A stretch of 64,000 nucleotides of DNA. Source: Catenovulum sp052056295 (GTDB lineage: Bacteria > Pseudomonadota > Gammaproteobacteria > Enterobacterales > Alteromonadaceae). Shown piece by piece: positions 8,515-16,961 of the stretch (position 1 is its first letter; each line of letters starts with the position of its first letter). The notes below the pieces were generated by a model. The model was not told the origin of the DNA. It did not search any database and saw only the letters and a list, made by a program, of their open reading frames with translations. The DNA lies in the NCBI RefSeq assembly GCF_052056295.1, contig NZ_CP182493.1, positions 1 through 64,000 of the forward strand, in the 5' to 3' direction. The position numbers were made by a program, and so were the translations under genes.

Positions 8515-9909
8515 ATGTTTGAGAATTTATCCGATCGCCTAAGTCAAACGTTAAAGAATATAACGGGCAAAGGCCGCCTTACAGAAGACAACATCAAAGA
8601 GACGTTACGTGAAGTACGTATGGCTTTATTAGAAGCTGACGTTGCTTTACCCGTTATTAAAGAATTTATTAATAACGTAAAAACTAAATCATTAGGTTTA
8701 GAAGTTAGTAAAAGTTTAAATCCGGGACAAGCCTTCTTAAAAATAGTTAATGCTGAACTCGTTGCAGCTATGGGTGAAGCGAATGAATCGCTTAACTTAG
8801 CTACACAAAAACCAGCTGTTATTATGATGGCTGGCTTACAAGGTGCGGGTAAAACCACCTCGGTTGGCAAATTAGCTAAATATTTAAAAGAGCGCGAAAA
8901 GAAAAAAGTATTAGTTGTTAGTGCCGACGTCTATCGTCCTGCTGCAATTAAACAGTTAGAAACATTAGCTGAAGATATAGGTGTAGAGTTTTTCCCAAGT
9001 AGTGTCGAGCAAAAGCCTGTCGACATTGCTAACGGTGCAATTGCGCACGGTAAACTACAATTTTTTGATGTTGTAATTCTTGATACCGCAGGTCGCTTGC
9101 ACGTTGACAGCGACATGATGGACGAAATTAAAGACCTACACGCGACAGTAAAACCGATTGAAACTTTGTTTGTTGTTGACGCTATGACAGGTCAAGATGC
9201 AGCAAATACAGCAAAAGCTTTTAATGAGGCACTGCCTTTAACCGGTGTTATCTTAACTAAAGCAGACGGTGATGCGCGTGGTGGTGCGGCATTATCTATT
9301 CGTACTATTACTGGTAAAACGATTAAATTTATTGGTACTGGCGAAAAAACAGATGCTTTAGAACCTTTCCATCCTGATCGTATCGCATCCCGTATCTTAG
9401 GTATGGGTGATATCTTATCTTTAATCGAAGAAGTAGAACAAAAAGTCGATAAAGATAAAGCTATGAAATTGGCGAAAAAAGTTCAGAAAGGGCAAGGTTT
9501 TGATTTAGAAGACTTTAGAGACCAGTTAGCACAAATGCGTAACATGGGCGGCATGATGTCGTTGATGGGGAAGTTACCTGGTATGGGCCAGTTACCTGAC
9601 AATGTAAAAGATAAAGTTAACGACAAGCAGTTTGTGCAGATGGAAGCCATTATCAATTCGATGACTCCAAAAGAGCGCGCGCGCCCAGACCTTATTAAAG
9701 GATCACGTAAAAAGCGTATTGCTATGGGCTCAGGTACGCAAGTGCAAGACATTAATCGCTTACTAAAACAATTTACCCAGATGCAAAAGATGATGAAAAA
9801 AGTATCGGGTAAAGGTGGTATGGCTAAAATGATGCGCGGCATGAAAGGCATGATGCCTCCAGGCGGCGGTGGTGGTTTTGGTGGCCCAGGCGGAATGTTC
9901 GGTCGCTAA
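8515..9909 (+). CDS. ffh: Signal recognition particle protein Ffh
   Basis: A 464-residue SRP GTPase that binds 4.5S RNA and nascent signal sequences and docks with FtsY at the inner membrane. The N domain is followed by the G domain with P-loop GLQGAGKT (about residues 106-113), DTAGR near 190, and TKADGDARGG. The methionine-rich M domain (from ~330) includes GSRKKRIAMGSGT, the SRP RNA-binding segment, and a Met/Gly-rich tail. It opens the conserved block ffh-rpsP-rimM-trmD-rplS, but a hairpin and a separate promoter precede rpsP, so the ribosomal genes can be transcribed independently. Confidence 0.98.
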   Translation: MFENLSDRLSQTLKNITGKGRLTEDNIKETLREVRMALLEADVALPVIKEFINNVKTKSLGLEVSKSLNPGQAFLKIVNAELVAAMGEANESLNLATQKPAVIMMAGLQGAGKTTSVGKLAKYLKEREKKKVLVVSADVYRPAAIKQLETLAEDIGVEFFPSSVEQKPVDIANGAIAHGKLQFFDVVILDTAGRLHVDSDMMDEIKDLHATVKPIETLFVVDAMTGQDAANTAKAFNEALPLTGVILTKADGDARGGAALSIRTITGKTIKFIGTGEKTDALEPFHPDRIASRILGMGDILSLIEEVEQKVDKDKAMKLAKKVQKGQGFDLEDFRDQLAQMRNMGGMMSLMGKLPGMGQLPDNVKDKVNDKQFVQMEAIINSMTPKERARPDLIKGSRKKRIAMGSGTQVQDINRLLKQFTQMQKMMKKVSGKGGMAKMMRGMKGMMPPGGGGGFGGPGGMFGR

Positions 9910-9955
9910 ATTATAGCCAAAATAATTTTAATTCAAGATACCTTCAAAAATCAGT

Positions 9956-9987
9956 AACTTTAGTGGTGTATCAAGGCCACTAAAGTT
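9956..9987 (+). terminator. Hairpin after ffh, possible terminator
   Basis: A perfect 11-bp stem (AACTTTAGTGG/CCACTAAAGTT) with a 10-nt loop lies 46 bp after the ffh stop. It is followed by GCATTCCCC rather than a T run, so termination may be weak or factor-assisted. Its right arm overlaps the -35 of the predicted rpsP promoter. Confidence 0.5.
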
Positions 9988-10013
9988 GCATTCCCCCCTA
10001 ATATGTGTACAAT
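9986..10013 (+). promoter_or_regulatory. Predicted sigma-70 promoter of the rpsP-rimM-trmD-rplS operon
   Basis: TTGCAT (9986-9991), a 16-bp spacer and TACAAT (10008-10013). A start near 10019-10021 would begin the transcript at the leader hairpin described next. Confidence 0.55.
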
Positions 10014-10019
10014 TCACGG

Positions 10020-10045
10020 GCTTTTTGCCAGCCTTGGTAAAAAGC
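10020..10045 (+). promoter_or_regulatory. Leader hairpin at the predicted 5' end of the rpsP mRNA
   Basis: GCTTTTTGCCA pairs with TGGTAAAAAGC (11 bp including one G-U) around a GCCT loop. It sits between the predicted transcription start and the rpsP ATG, 42 bp upstream of the gene. It may stabilise the mRNA or be a ribosomal-protein control element; no known leader family is recognised. Confidence 0.45.
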
Positions 10046-10087
10046 AGCCAATTTTTTATTAATTAACTAATCAACTATGGGTACGAT

Positions 10088-10336
10088 ATGGTAACAATTC
10101 GTTTATCTCGTGGTGGTTCTAAAAAGCGTCCTTTCTACCAAGTAGTAGTTGCGGATAGCCGTAGCCCTCGCGATGGCCGTTTCATTGAGCGTGTTGGATT
10201 TTTCAATCCAGTTGCTCGCGGTGAAGCAGAGCGTTTACGTTTAGATTTAGAACGCATCAATCACTGGATCAGTCAAGGTGCACAAACCTCTGATCGTGTA
10301 AAAAGCTTAATTAAAGACGCTAGTGCAGCGGCTTAA
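10088..10336 (+). CDS. rpsP: 30S ribosomal protein S16
   Basis: An 82-residue small-subunit protein, needed for 30S assembly. The sequence MVTIRLSRGGSKKRPFYQVVVADSR is diagnostic, followed by RFIERVGFFNPVA, and length matches the family. It is the first gene of the rpsP-rimM-trmD-rplS operon, with rimM 26 bp downstream. Confidence 0.98.
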   Translation: MVTIRLSRGGSKKRPFYQVVVADSRSPRDGRFIERVGFFNPVARGEAERLRLDLERINHWISQGAQTSDRVKSLIKDASAAA

Positions 10337-10362
10337 TTTCAGAGTTTTAAGAAAGTTAAAAG

Positions 10363-10893
10363 ATGACTGAACCAGAGAATAAAGTTGTAGTAGGGCGCTT
10401 AGGTGCTGTGTACGGCGTAAAAGGCTGGTTAAAAGTAAATTCTTTTACAGAAGACCCTGAAGCAATTTTTGCTTACAACCCTTGGACTATTGGCCGAGAT
10501 AAGTTGTGGCAAGAAACAAATATTGTCGAGTGGCGTCGACATAACAAAGGCCTCATTGTTAAATTTGAAAACATTGATGTCCGAGAAAAAGCTCAATTGC
10601 TCACTGGTATGGAAATTGTAATACCAGAAACGCAATTGCCAGAGCTCGAACAAGGTGAGTTCTACTGGCGTGAGTTGGTTGGATTAGCTGTGGTTAATAC
10701 CGACGGCTATAACATGGGTACTGTTAAAGCACTTATGGAAACTGGCTCAAATGATGTGTTAGTAGTAAAAGCAAACCTGAACGATGCATTTGGAATGCAA
10801 GAACGTTTAATACCATTTATTGATGAGCAGGTTATTGTGTCAGTAGACAAAGATAATCAGCTAATCACGGTAAACTGGGACGCGGATTTTTAA
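10363..10893 (+). CDS. rimM: Ribosome maturation factor RimM
   Basis: A 176-residue factor that assists 30S head maturation by binding S19. The N-terminal RimM beta-barrel (VVGRLGAVYGVKGWLKVNSFTE) is followed by the PRC-barrel-like domain (FYWRELVGLAV, MGTVKALMETGSNDVLVVK, RLIPFIDEQVI). It sits between rpsP and trmD as usual; trmD starts 2 bp after its stop. Confidence 0.97.
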   Translation: MTEPENKVVVGRLGAVYGVKGWLKVNSFTEDPEAIFAYNPWTIGRDKLWQETNIVEWRRHNKGLIVKFENIDVREKAQLLTGMEIVIPETQLPELEQGEFYWRELVGLAVVNTDGYNMGTVKALMETGSNDVLVVKANLNDAFGMQERLIPFIDEQVIVSVDKDNQLITVNWDADF

Positions 10894-10895
10894 TT

Positions 10896-11651
10896 GTGTC
10901 TGCATTGAATTGGATTGGGGTGATTAGCCTTTTTCCTGAAATGTTTGATTCAGTTTCGAACTACGGCGTAACAGGACGAGCACTTAAAAAAGGTATTTTT
11001 GAGTTGCATAGGTGGAACCCTAGAGATTTTACTCTAGATAAACACCGCACTGTAGATGACCGCCCTTACGGTGGTGGCCCCGGCATGTTAATGATGGTGC
11101 AACCTCTACAAGATGCAATACGAGCTGCAAAAGCGCAGGCGGGTGAAGGTGTTAAAACCATTTACTTGTCGCCACAAGGGAAAAAATTTGACCAAGTGGC
11201 AGCACACAATATGGCTCAACAATCAAAATTACTCTTGGTTTGTGGTCGTTACGAAGGCATAGATGAAAGACTTATTGAGTCTGAAATCGACGAAGAATGG
11301 TCTGTTGGTGACTTTGTATTAAGTGGTGGGGAACTACCCGCGATGACGCTGATAGATGCGGTAACTCGTTTGTTACCTGGGGTATTAGGACATAATTTGT
11401 CTGCCGAACAAGACTCGTTTCAAAACGGCTTGTTAGATTGCCCTCATTACACAAGGCCAGAAGTATTAAACGACAAAGCAGTACCACCCATATTATTGAG
11501 TGGTGACCATGCAAAGATAGAGCAATGGCGAATGCAACAAGCATTGGGTCGAACTTGGTTAAGACGCCCTGAATTATTAACAAACCTAGCTCTGACTGAT
11601 GAGCAAAAACAGTTATTGGAAACATTCCAAACTGATTATTTGCAAGAATAG
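10896..11651 (+). CDS. trmD: tRNA (guanine-37-N1)-methyltransferase
   Basis: A 251-residue SPOUT-class enzyme that methylates G37 of tRNAs using S-adenosylmethionine, preventing +1 frameshifting. Visible family signatures are WIGVISLFPEMFD at the N-terminus, RPYGGGPGMLMMVQP, the GRYEGIDERL stretch, and the trefoil-knot SAM site SVGDFVLSGGELPAM. The start is a GTG two bases after the rimM stop, indicating translational coupling. rplS follows after 28 bp. Confidence 0.98.
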   Translation: MSALNWIGVISLFPEMFDSVSNYGVTGRALKKGIFELHRWNPRDFTLDKHRTVDDRPYGGGPGMLMMVQPLQDAIRAAKAQAGEGVKTIYLSPQGKKFDQVAAHNMAQQSKLLLVCGRYEGIDERLIESEIDEEWSVGDFVLSGGELPAMTLIDAVTRLLPGVLGHNLSAEQDSFQNGLLDCPHYTRPEVLNDKAVPPILLSGDHAKIEQWRMQQALGRTWLRRPELLTNLALTDEQKQLLETFQTDYLQE

Positions 11652-11679
11652 CAGTGCACTCTAGGAAAGGTAGGTTATT

Positions 11680-12033
11680 ATGAGTAATATCATTCTACAG
11701 CTCGAACAAGAGCAAATGAAACAGGACCTTCCTTCTTTTGGTCCAGGTGACACAGTAGTTGTTCACGTTAAAGTAAAAGAAGGCGACCGTGAGCGTTTAC
11801 AGGCTTACGAAGGCGTTGTGATCGGTAAAAGAAACCGTGGTTTAAACTCAGCTTTCACTGTACGTAAAATGTCAGGTAGTGAAGGTGTTGAGCGTACTTT
11901 CCAATCTCACAGCCCATTAGTTGCAAAAGTTGAAGTTAAGCGTCGTGGTGACGTGCGTCAAGCTAAGTTATATTACTTACGTAACTTAACTGGTAAAGCT
12001 GCACGTATCAAAGAGAAGCTTGCTAAAAAATAA
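11680..12033 (+). CDS. rplS: 50S ribosomal protein L19
   Basis: A 117-residue large-subunit protein at the 30S-50S interface. FGPGDTVVVHVKVKEGDRERLQAYEG and VERTFQSHSPLV are characteristic, and length agrees with the family. It is the last gene of the operon, closed by an intrinsic terminator 14 bp after the stop. Confidence 0.98.
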   Translation: MSNIILQLEQEQMKQDLPSFGPGDTVVVHVKVKEGDRERLQAYEGVVIGKRNRGLNSAFTVRKMSGSEGVERTFQSHSPLVAKVEVKRRGDVRQAKLYYLRNLTGKAARIKEKLAKK

Positions 12034-12047
12034 TTGGCTTGTAGAGA

Positions 12048-12071
12048 GGCTCGCATTTGCGGGCCTTTTTC
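12048..12071 (+). terminator. Intrinsic terminator of the rpsP-rplS operon
   Basis: GGCTCGC/GCGGGCC stem (one T-G pair) with loop ATTT and a following T5 run. Confidence 0.85.
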
Positions 12072-12116
12072 TTATCAGCTAAAGTTAATTCATAACTTTG
12101 GCAAAAACATATCTAA

Positions 12117-12731
12117 ATGTCTGACACGCAAAACCCTATTACCATCTTAATAGATAACTTGTTTGAGTATTTACAAGAATACTTGTCAATTGATTATGGT
12201 GAATACCAAGAAATAGAGTTATTACGTCAATTATCCGAGCATAATCCACCGCTTATCCCAGACTATAATCCAGCTGATTCACTGTCGCTTTTCCAGGTAC
12301 ACTTTCTACTCTTTCATTGCTTGTACAAACTGCAAGTTAACTGGCTAGAACAAAATAAAGCTTATCTGCAAATAGGTTTAGCAAAATGCCAAGTAACGCC
12401 CATTTACAGCCAGCATAGCGATATTGGTAATGAGCTTAAAAATTCCGACCCTATGCAAGATTATTACTTAAATTTAGATAATTTATTCTCGACCAATCAG
12501 CAACAAGTTGAGCAAATGCTCACCAATTTTTGGCAGAAATTTACCGATTACTGTCAAACAGACCAATACATTCAAGCATGTAAAACCCTAGAGGTCAGAC
12601 CTGATAGTAGTTTACATGTCAAAAAACAAATGTATAAAAGGTTATGTGCTAAACATCATCCAGACAAAGGTGGTGATGTATCAACCATTCAACAAATTAA
12701 CTTGGCTTGGGATGTAATCAAAGGGCAATAA
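12117..12731 (+). CDS. DnaJ-related protein with C-terminal J domain
   Basis: A 204-residue protein. The N-terminal two thirds (ILIDNLFEYLQEYLSIDYGEY, LFQVHFLLFHCLYKLQ) resembles the DNAJ_related N-terminal family. The last ~50 residues form a J domain with the HPD motif in CAKHHPDKGGD near residue 180, followed by IQQINLAWDVIKG. The HPD loop stimulates DnaK-type ATPases, so a co-chaperone role is likely; the client is unknown. It is monocistronic, between the rplS terminator and fadD. Confidence 0.8.
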   Translation: MSDTQNPITILIDNLFEYLQEYLSIDYGEYQEIELLRQLSEHNPPLIPDYNPADSLSLFQVHFLLFHCLYKLQVNWLEQNKAYLQIGLAKCQVTPIYSQHSDIGNELKNSDPMQDYYLNLDNLFSTNQQQVEQMLTNFWQKFTDYCQTDQYIQACKTLEVRPDSSLHVKKQMYKRLCAKHHPDKGGDVSTIQQINLAWDVIKGQ

Positions 12732-12761
12732 AAACAATTCAAATCTTGATTAAAAAAATGT

Positions 12762-12776
12762 TAAACGCTTGTTTGA
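12762..12776. promoter_or_regulatory. Candidate PsrA-type operator at fadD
   Basis: An imperfect palindrome, TAAAC-GCTT-GTTTG, fits the (G/C)AAAC-N2-4-GTTTG/C consensus described for the fatty-acid regulator PsrA with one mismatch. It touches the predicted fadD -35. The regulator gene is not in the window. Confidence 0.45.
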
Positions 12777-12801
12777 ATTATTTTTAGTAAACTGCAATAC
12801 T
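12773..12801 (+). promoter_or_regulatory. Predicted fadD promoter
   Basis: TTGAAT (12773-12778), a 17-bp spacer and AATACT (12796-12801) preceded by TGC, an extended -10. The start codon is 42 bp further on. Confidence 0.45.
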
Positions 12802-12842
12802 CCAAGTAAATAAAGATAATCTCCAGACTGAAGAGAATAAAC

Positions 12843-14504
12843 ATGGAAAAAATTTGGCTTAAGCAATACCAGCAAGGCGTACCAGAAACGATTGATGCAG
12901 ATCACTACGCAAGTTTAATTGAACTGATTGATGCGTCTTGCAGCAAATTTTCCGACAAAACTGCATTTATCAACATGGATAAGTCGATTACTTATCAAGA
13001 GTTAGATGAAAAGAGCAAACAGTTTGCTGCATATCTACAAAACACCCTAGGTTTAGGCACAGGTGATGTTGTCGCGCTAATGATGCCTAACTTATTGCAG
13101 TATCCAATTGCTTTGTTTGGTGTATTGCGCGCTGGCTGTACTGTCGCCAACGTTAACCCTCTGTACACACCGCGAGAGCTTGAACATCAACTAAATGATT
13201 CAGGCGCTACCACAATTGTAATTGTGGCAAATTTTGCCGCGACACTAGAAAAAGTTGTAGGTGAAACGCCAGTTAAAAATATTATTTTGACAGAGTTAGG
13301 TGATCAGCTAGGTTGTTTGAAAGGTTTCATCGTTAATACAGTCGTTAAGCATGTGAAAAAAATGGTGCCTGCTTATCAGTTACCTAAGCCAATTAAATTT
13401 AACCAAGTATTAGCTGGCGCAAAAGCAACTGACTATAAAAAACCACAGGTAACAGGCGAAGATATTGCATTTTTACAGTACACAGGTGGTACTACTGGTG
13501 TTGCAAAAGGTGCTATGTTAACCCACAGAAATATGGTGGCGAATTTAATGCAGGCAGGTGCTTGGCTAGATCCATGTTTAGAGTACGGCAAAGAAACTGT
13601 TATCACCGCATTGCCGCTTTACCACATATTTGCATTGCTCGCGAACTGCTTCAACTTTATGAAATACGGCGCTACTAACGTACTTATAACCAATCCGCGT
13701 GATATGCCAGGTTTTGTTAAAGAATTAAATAAACGCCCATTTACCGCTTTAACCGGCGTGAATACCTTATTTAATGGTTTATTAAATGCAGATGGTTTTG
13801 CTGAGGTTGATTTTTCACAGCTTAAATTATCTTTAGGCGGCGGTATGGCTGTGCAACGCCCTGTAGCAGAACGCTGGAAAAAAGTTACTGGAACTCGTTT
13901 GTTAGAAGCTTATGGTTTAACTGAATGTTCGCCTGCGGTAACTATTAATCCATTAAGCTTGGATGATTATAATGGTGCAATTGGTTTACCTATTCCATCG
14001 ACTGAATGCCGTGTGGTAGATGACCAAGGCAATGAAGTGGGTTTAAACGAAGCGGGCGAATTGCAAGTTAAAGGCCCACAAGTAATGAAAGGCTATTTTA
14101 ATCGACCAGAAGCGACCGACGAAGTATTGAAAGATGGCTGGTTTAGCACGGGTGATATAGCTGCATATGACGAACAAGGTTACTTTAGAATTGTTGATCG
14201 CAAAAAAGACATGATTTTAGTTTCTGGCTTTAATGTATATCCAAATGAAGTTGAAGAAGTTGTCGCTATGAACGAAAAAGTCCTCGAAGTTGCTGCTGTT
14301 GGTATTCCACACGAGAAATGTGGTGAAGTGGTGAAAATTTTTGTGGTTAAGAAAGATCAATCTTTAACCGAACAAGAATTAATTAATCATTGCAAAGAGA
14401 ATCTAACTGGTTATAAAATGCCCAAAGCTGTCGAATTTAGAGAAAGCTTACCAAAAACGAATGTTGGTAAAATTTTACGCAGAGAGTTAAGACCACAAAG
14501 CTAA
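12843..14504 (+). CDS. fadD: Long-chain-fatty-acid--CoA ligase
   Basis: A 553-residue acyl-adenylate-forming enzyme that activates long-chain fatty acids to acyl-CoA at the inner membrane, feeding beta-oxidation. It has the AMP-binding P-loop YTGGTTGVAKGAML at about residue 215, the EAYGLTECSP motif near 358, the FACS segment GWFSTGDIAAYDEQGYFRIVDRKKDMI, and the C-terminal catalytic lysine region ENLTGYKMPKAVEF...TNVGKILRRELR. N-terminus EKIWLKQYQQGVPETID matches FadD proteins. A small membrane ORF overlaps its stop, and the upstream palindrome suggests control by a fatty-acid-responsive repressor. Confidence 0.95.
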   Translation: MEKIWLKQYQQGVPETIDADHYASLIELIDASCSKFSDKTAFINMDKSITYQELDEKSKQFAAYLQNTLGLGTGDVVALMMPNLLQYPIALFGVLRAGCTVANVNPLYTPRELEHQLNDSGATTIVIVANFAATLEKVVGETPVKNIILTELGDQLGCLKGFIVNTVVKHVKKMVPAYQLPKPIKFNQVLAGAKATDYKKPQVTGEDIAFLQYTGGTTGVAKGAMLTHRNMVANLMQAGAWLDPCLEYGKETVITALPLYHIFALLANCFNFMKYGATNVLITNPRDMPGFVKELNKRPFTALTGVNTLFNGLLNADGFAEVDFSQLKLSLGGGMAVQRPVAERWKKVTGTRLLEAYGLTECSPAVTINPLSLDDYNGAIGLPIPSTECRVVDDQGNEVGLNEAGELQVKGPQVMKGYFNRPEATDEVLKDGWFSTGDIAAYDEQGYFRIVDRKKDMILVSGFNVYPNEVEEVVAMNEKVLEVAAVGIPHEKCGEVVKIFVVKKDQSLTEQELINHCKENLTGYKMPKAVEFRESLPKTNVGKILRRELRPQS

Positions 14505-14662
14505 TGGCACCTTTTATAATTGTTTTAATATGGACGCTAAGCCAACTGTTATCTTGGTATATAGCGAAAAAACGCAACGCGAATATTACCTATTCGCATA
14601 AATTACTAAGTTTATTTTTGGGGCCATTGTTACTGCCTTTTGTTTTTATACTAAGGCCATAA
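14504..14662 (+). CDS. Small hydrophobic protein overlapping the fadD stop (52 aa)
   Basis: The ATG shares one base with the fadD TAA, a TAATG junction typical of coupled translation. The 52-residue product begins MAPFIIVLIWTLSQLLSWYI, then a basic linker AKKRNANITYSHK, then a second hydrophobic segment LLSLFLGPLLLPFVFIL. That reads as two membrane helices with a positively charged loop. I do not recognise a family. A strong terminator lies 36 bp after its stop, so the ORF is inside the fadD transcript. Position, hydrophobicity and stop placement support it as real; homologues are untested. Confidence 0.55.
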   Translation: MAPFIIVLIWTLSQLLSWYIAKKRNANITYSHKLLSLFLGPLLLPFVFILRP

Positions 14663-14698
14663 ACTGCCAGATAGTTCAGTTATTAAACTTATTCAAAC

Positions 14699-14727
14699 TA
14701 ACGCCACATTTTTAATGTGGCGTTTTT
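14699..14727 (+). terminator. Intrinsic terminator of the fadD transcript
   Basis: A perfect 9-bp stem (ACGCCACAT/ATGTGGCGT) with loop TTTTA followed by T5. Confidence 0.9.
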
Positions 14728-14812
14728 ATTTATAGCTGTTTTGCTGCAGGGTTAATTAGGCTAAAATTCCAAGCCAAAAAATGATGCCTTATTATCTAAA
14801 GTAGAATTCAGT

Positions 14813-16846
14813 ATGCAGAGCAACTTCGACACACTCAACCCACAACAACAAATCGAACAACTTAGAATTCAACTCGAAGAATACAATTATCAGTATTACG
14901 TATTAGACAATCCAAATGTACCGGATGCTGAATACGACCGTTTAATGCAGCAGCTTAAACAGTTAGAGCAAGGGCATCCTGAGTTTTATAGCGAAGATAG
15001 CCCAAGTAATAAAGTTGGTGGCCAAGCACTCGCTGCATTTGAGCAAGTTGAACATTTAATTCCAATGTTGTCGTTAGATAACGCATTTGCTGAAGAAGAT
15101 GTAACTGCATTTGAAAAACGTATTTTAGACAGACTTAAAAGTACTGAAAGCTTAACTTATTGCTGTGAACCAAAACTAGATGGTTTAGCGGTTTCTATGT
15201 TATTTGAAAACGGTAAATTGGTTAGAGCTGCGACCCGTGGTGATGGCCGTATTGGCGAAAACATCACAGAAAACATTAAAACCATCAAAAGCATACCGTT
15301 AAAACTGCGTGGTGAAAATTACCCAGAGCGCATTGAAATTCGCGGTGAAGTTTTTATGCCTAAAGCGGGTTTTGAAAAACTTAATCAAACTCAGCTTGAA
15401 AAAAACGAAAAGACTTTTGCCAACCCAAGAAATGCTGCTGCAGGTAGTTTACGTCAACTCGACTCTAAAATTACCGCAACGCGACCACTTGCATTTTATG
15501 CTTACAGTGTTGGCTACGTAGAAGATAATAACGATGTGTTAGCCAACAGCCATTATGGCCGCATGATGCAATTAAAAGATTGGGGCATGCCAGTTTGCAG
15601 TGACGTAAAACAAGTACAAGGCACTCAAGGTTTATTAGATTTTTATCAAGATATAGGTGAGCGACGCAACGCGCTTAAATATGAAATTGACGGTGTAGTT
15701 TATAAAGTCGATGACTTAGATTTACAAGAAACCTTAGGGTTTGTTGCTAGAGCGCCAAGATGGGCGATAGCACATAAATTCCCTGCACAAGAAGAATTGA
15801 CCAAACTCTTAGATGTTGAGTTTCAAGTTGGCCGTACAGGAGCAATTACGCCGGTTGCTAGGTTAGAGCCCGTATTCGTCGGTGGCGTTACAGTATCAAA
15901 TGCAACACTACACAATAAAGATGAAATAGACAGATTAGGTGTACAAGTTGGCGATACTGTGGTTATTCGTCGAGCTGGGGATGTTATTCCACAAATTACT
16001 GCTGTGGTTTTAGAAAAACGTCCTGAAGATGCTCGTGCAATAGAATTTCCAACAAACTGCCCAGTGTGTGATTCAATTGTAGAAAAAGTTGAATCTGAAG
16101 CAGTGGCTCGATGCTCTGGTGGGTTAATTTGTCCGGCACAACTAAAAGAATCACTGAAACATTTTGCTTCACGCAAAGCGCTCGATGTAGATGGTTTAGG
16201 TGATAAAATTGTTGAAGCTTTAGTTGATCTTAAATGGGTTAAAACGCCAGCTGATTTGTTTGAGCTTACAGTTGAACAAATCGAAAAAATGGAGCGTATG
16301 GGCGAAAAGTCGGCGCAAAACCTGGTTAACTCAATTGAAAAAGCCAAACAAACAAGCCTAGCTAAATTTTTGTATTCATTAGGTATCCGTGAAGTGGGTG
16401 AAGCCACAGCCAATAACCTAGCCAATCATTTTAAAACTTTACCTGCAGTTATTAGTGCGACTAAAGAGCAGTTAATTGAGGTAAATGATATAGGTGAAGT
16501 GGTTGCATCACACATTGAAAGCTTTTTTAAAGAACCACACAACCTAACCGTAATTGAAGCTTTACAAAATTTAGGTGTGAGCTGGCCTGATATTGAAGAA
16601 GTATCACAGGCTGAACAATCACTCGCTGGTTTAACTTTTGTATTAACAGGTACATTAACCACTATGGGCCGTAATGATGCCAAAGCTCAATTACAGGCAT
16701 TGGGAGCTAAGGTGACTGGAAGTGTGTCGGCTAAAACAGATTATTTAGTTGCAGGTGAAAGTGCTGGTTCTAAATTAACCAAAGCACAAGATTTAGGTAT
16801 TAAAATTTTAACTGAAGAAGAAATGATAGGCCTGATCGCTGGCTAA
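14813..16846 (+). CDS. ligA: NAD-dependent DNA ligase
   Basis: A 677-residue ligase that seals nicks in replication and repair. The domain order is complete: Ia NAD-binding domain (YDRLMQQL), adenylation domain with catalytic lysine in CEPKLDGLAVS at K121, and OB fold. Then come a four-cysteine zinc finger beginning CPVC near residue 416, helix-hairpin-helix repeats (~500-590) and a C-terminal BRCT domain (from ~600, LAGLTFVLTGTL). Length matches E. coli LigA (671). It stands alone here, whereas in many gammaproteobacteria it follows zipA, which lies 21.5 kb further on. Confidence 0.98.
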   Translation: MQSNFDTLNPQQQIEQLRIQLEEYNYQYYVLDNPNVPDAEYDRLMQQLKQLEQGHPEFYSEDSPSNKVGGQALAAFEQVEHLIPMLSLDNAFAEEDVTAFEKRILDRLKSTESLTYCCEPKLDGLAVSMLFENGKLVRAATRGDGRIGENITENIKTIKSIPLKLRGENYPERIEIRGEVFMPKAGFEKLNQTQLEKNEKTFANPRNAAAGSLRQLDSKITATRPLAFYAYSVGYVEDNNDVLANSHYGRMMQLKDWGMPVCSDVKQVQGTQGLLDFYQDIGERRNALKYEIDGVVYKVDDLDLQETLGFVARAPRWAIAHKFPAQEELTKLLDVEFQVGRTGAITPVARLEPVFVGGVTVSNATLHNKDEIDRLGVQVGDTVVIRRAGDVIPQITAVVLEKRPEDARAIEFPTNCPVCDSIVEKVESEAVARCSGGLICPAQLKESLKHFASRKALDVDGLGDKIVEALVDLKWVKTPADLFELTVEQIEKMERMGEKSAQNLVNSIEKAKQTSLAKFLYSLGIREVGEATANNLANHFKTLPAVISATKEQLIEVNDIGEVVASHIESFFKEPHNLTVIEALQNLGVSWPDIEEVSQAEQSLAGLTFVLTGTLTTMGRNDAKAQLQALGAKVTGSVSAKTDYLVAGESAGSKLTKAQDLGIKILTEEEMIGLIAG

Positions 16847-16857
16847 ATTGATAATTT

Positions 16858-16884
16858 ATACCCAAGTAGCTTGGGTATGGTTTT
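16858..16884 (+). terminator. Probable terminator of ligA
   Basis: A 9-bp stem (ATACCCAAG/CTTGGGTAT) with a three-base loop, then GGTTTTG. The T run is short. Confidence 0.6.
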
Positions 16885-16961
16885 GCTGTATTAATTAACC
16901 AAACATTTTAGAGTCAGCTATACTGATAACTCATAACATTAAACGTAATGAGGCAGGTGTT

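Noticed and set aside
15823..16425. 200-codon minus-strand ORF inside ligA
   Set aside because: It is antisense to conserved LigA domains, Ser/Thr-rich as expected from reversed coding DNA, and matches no family.
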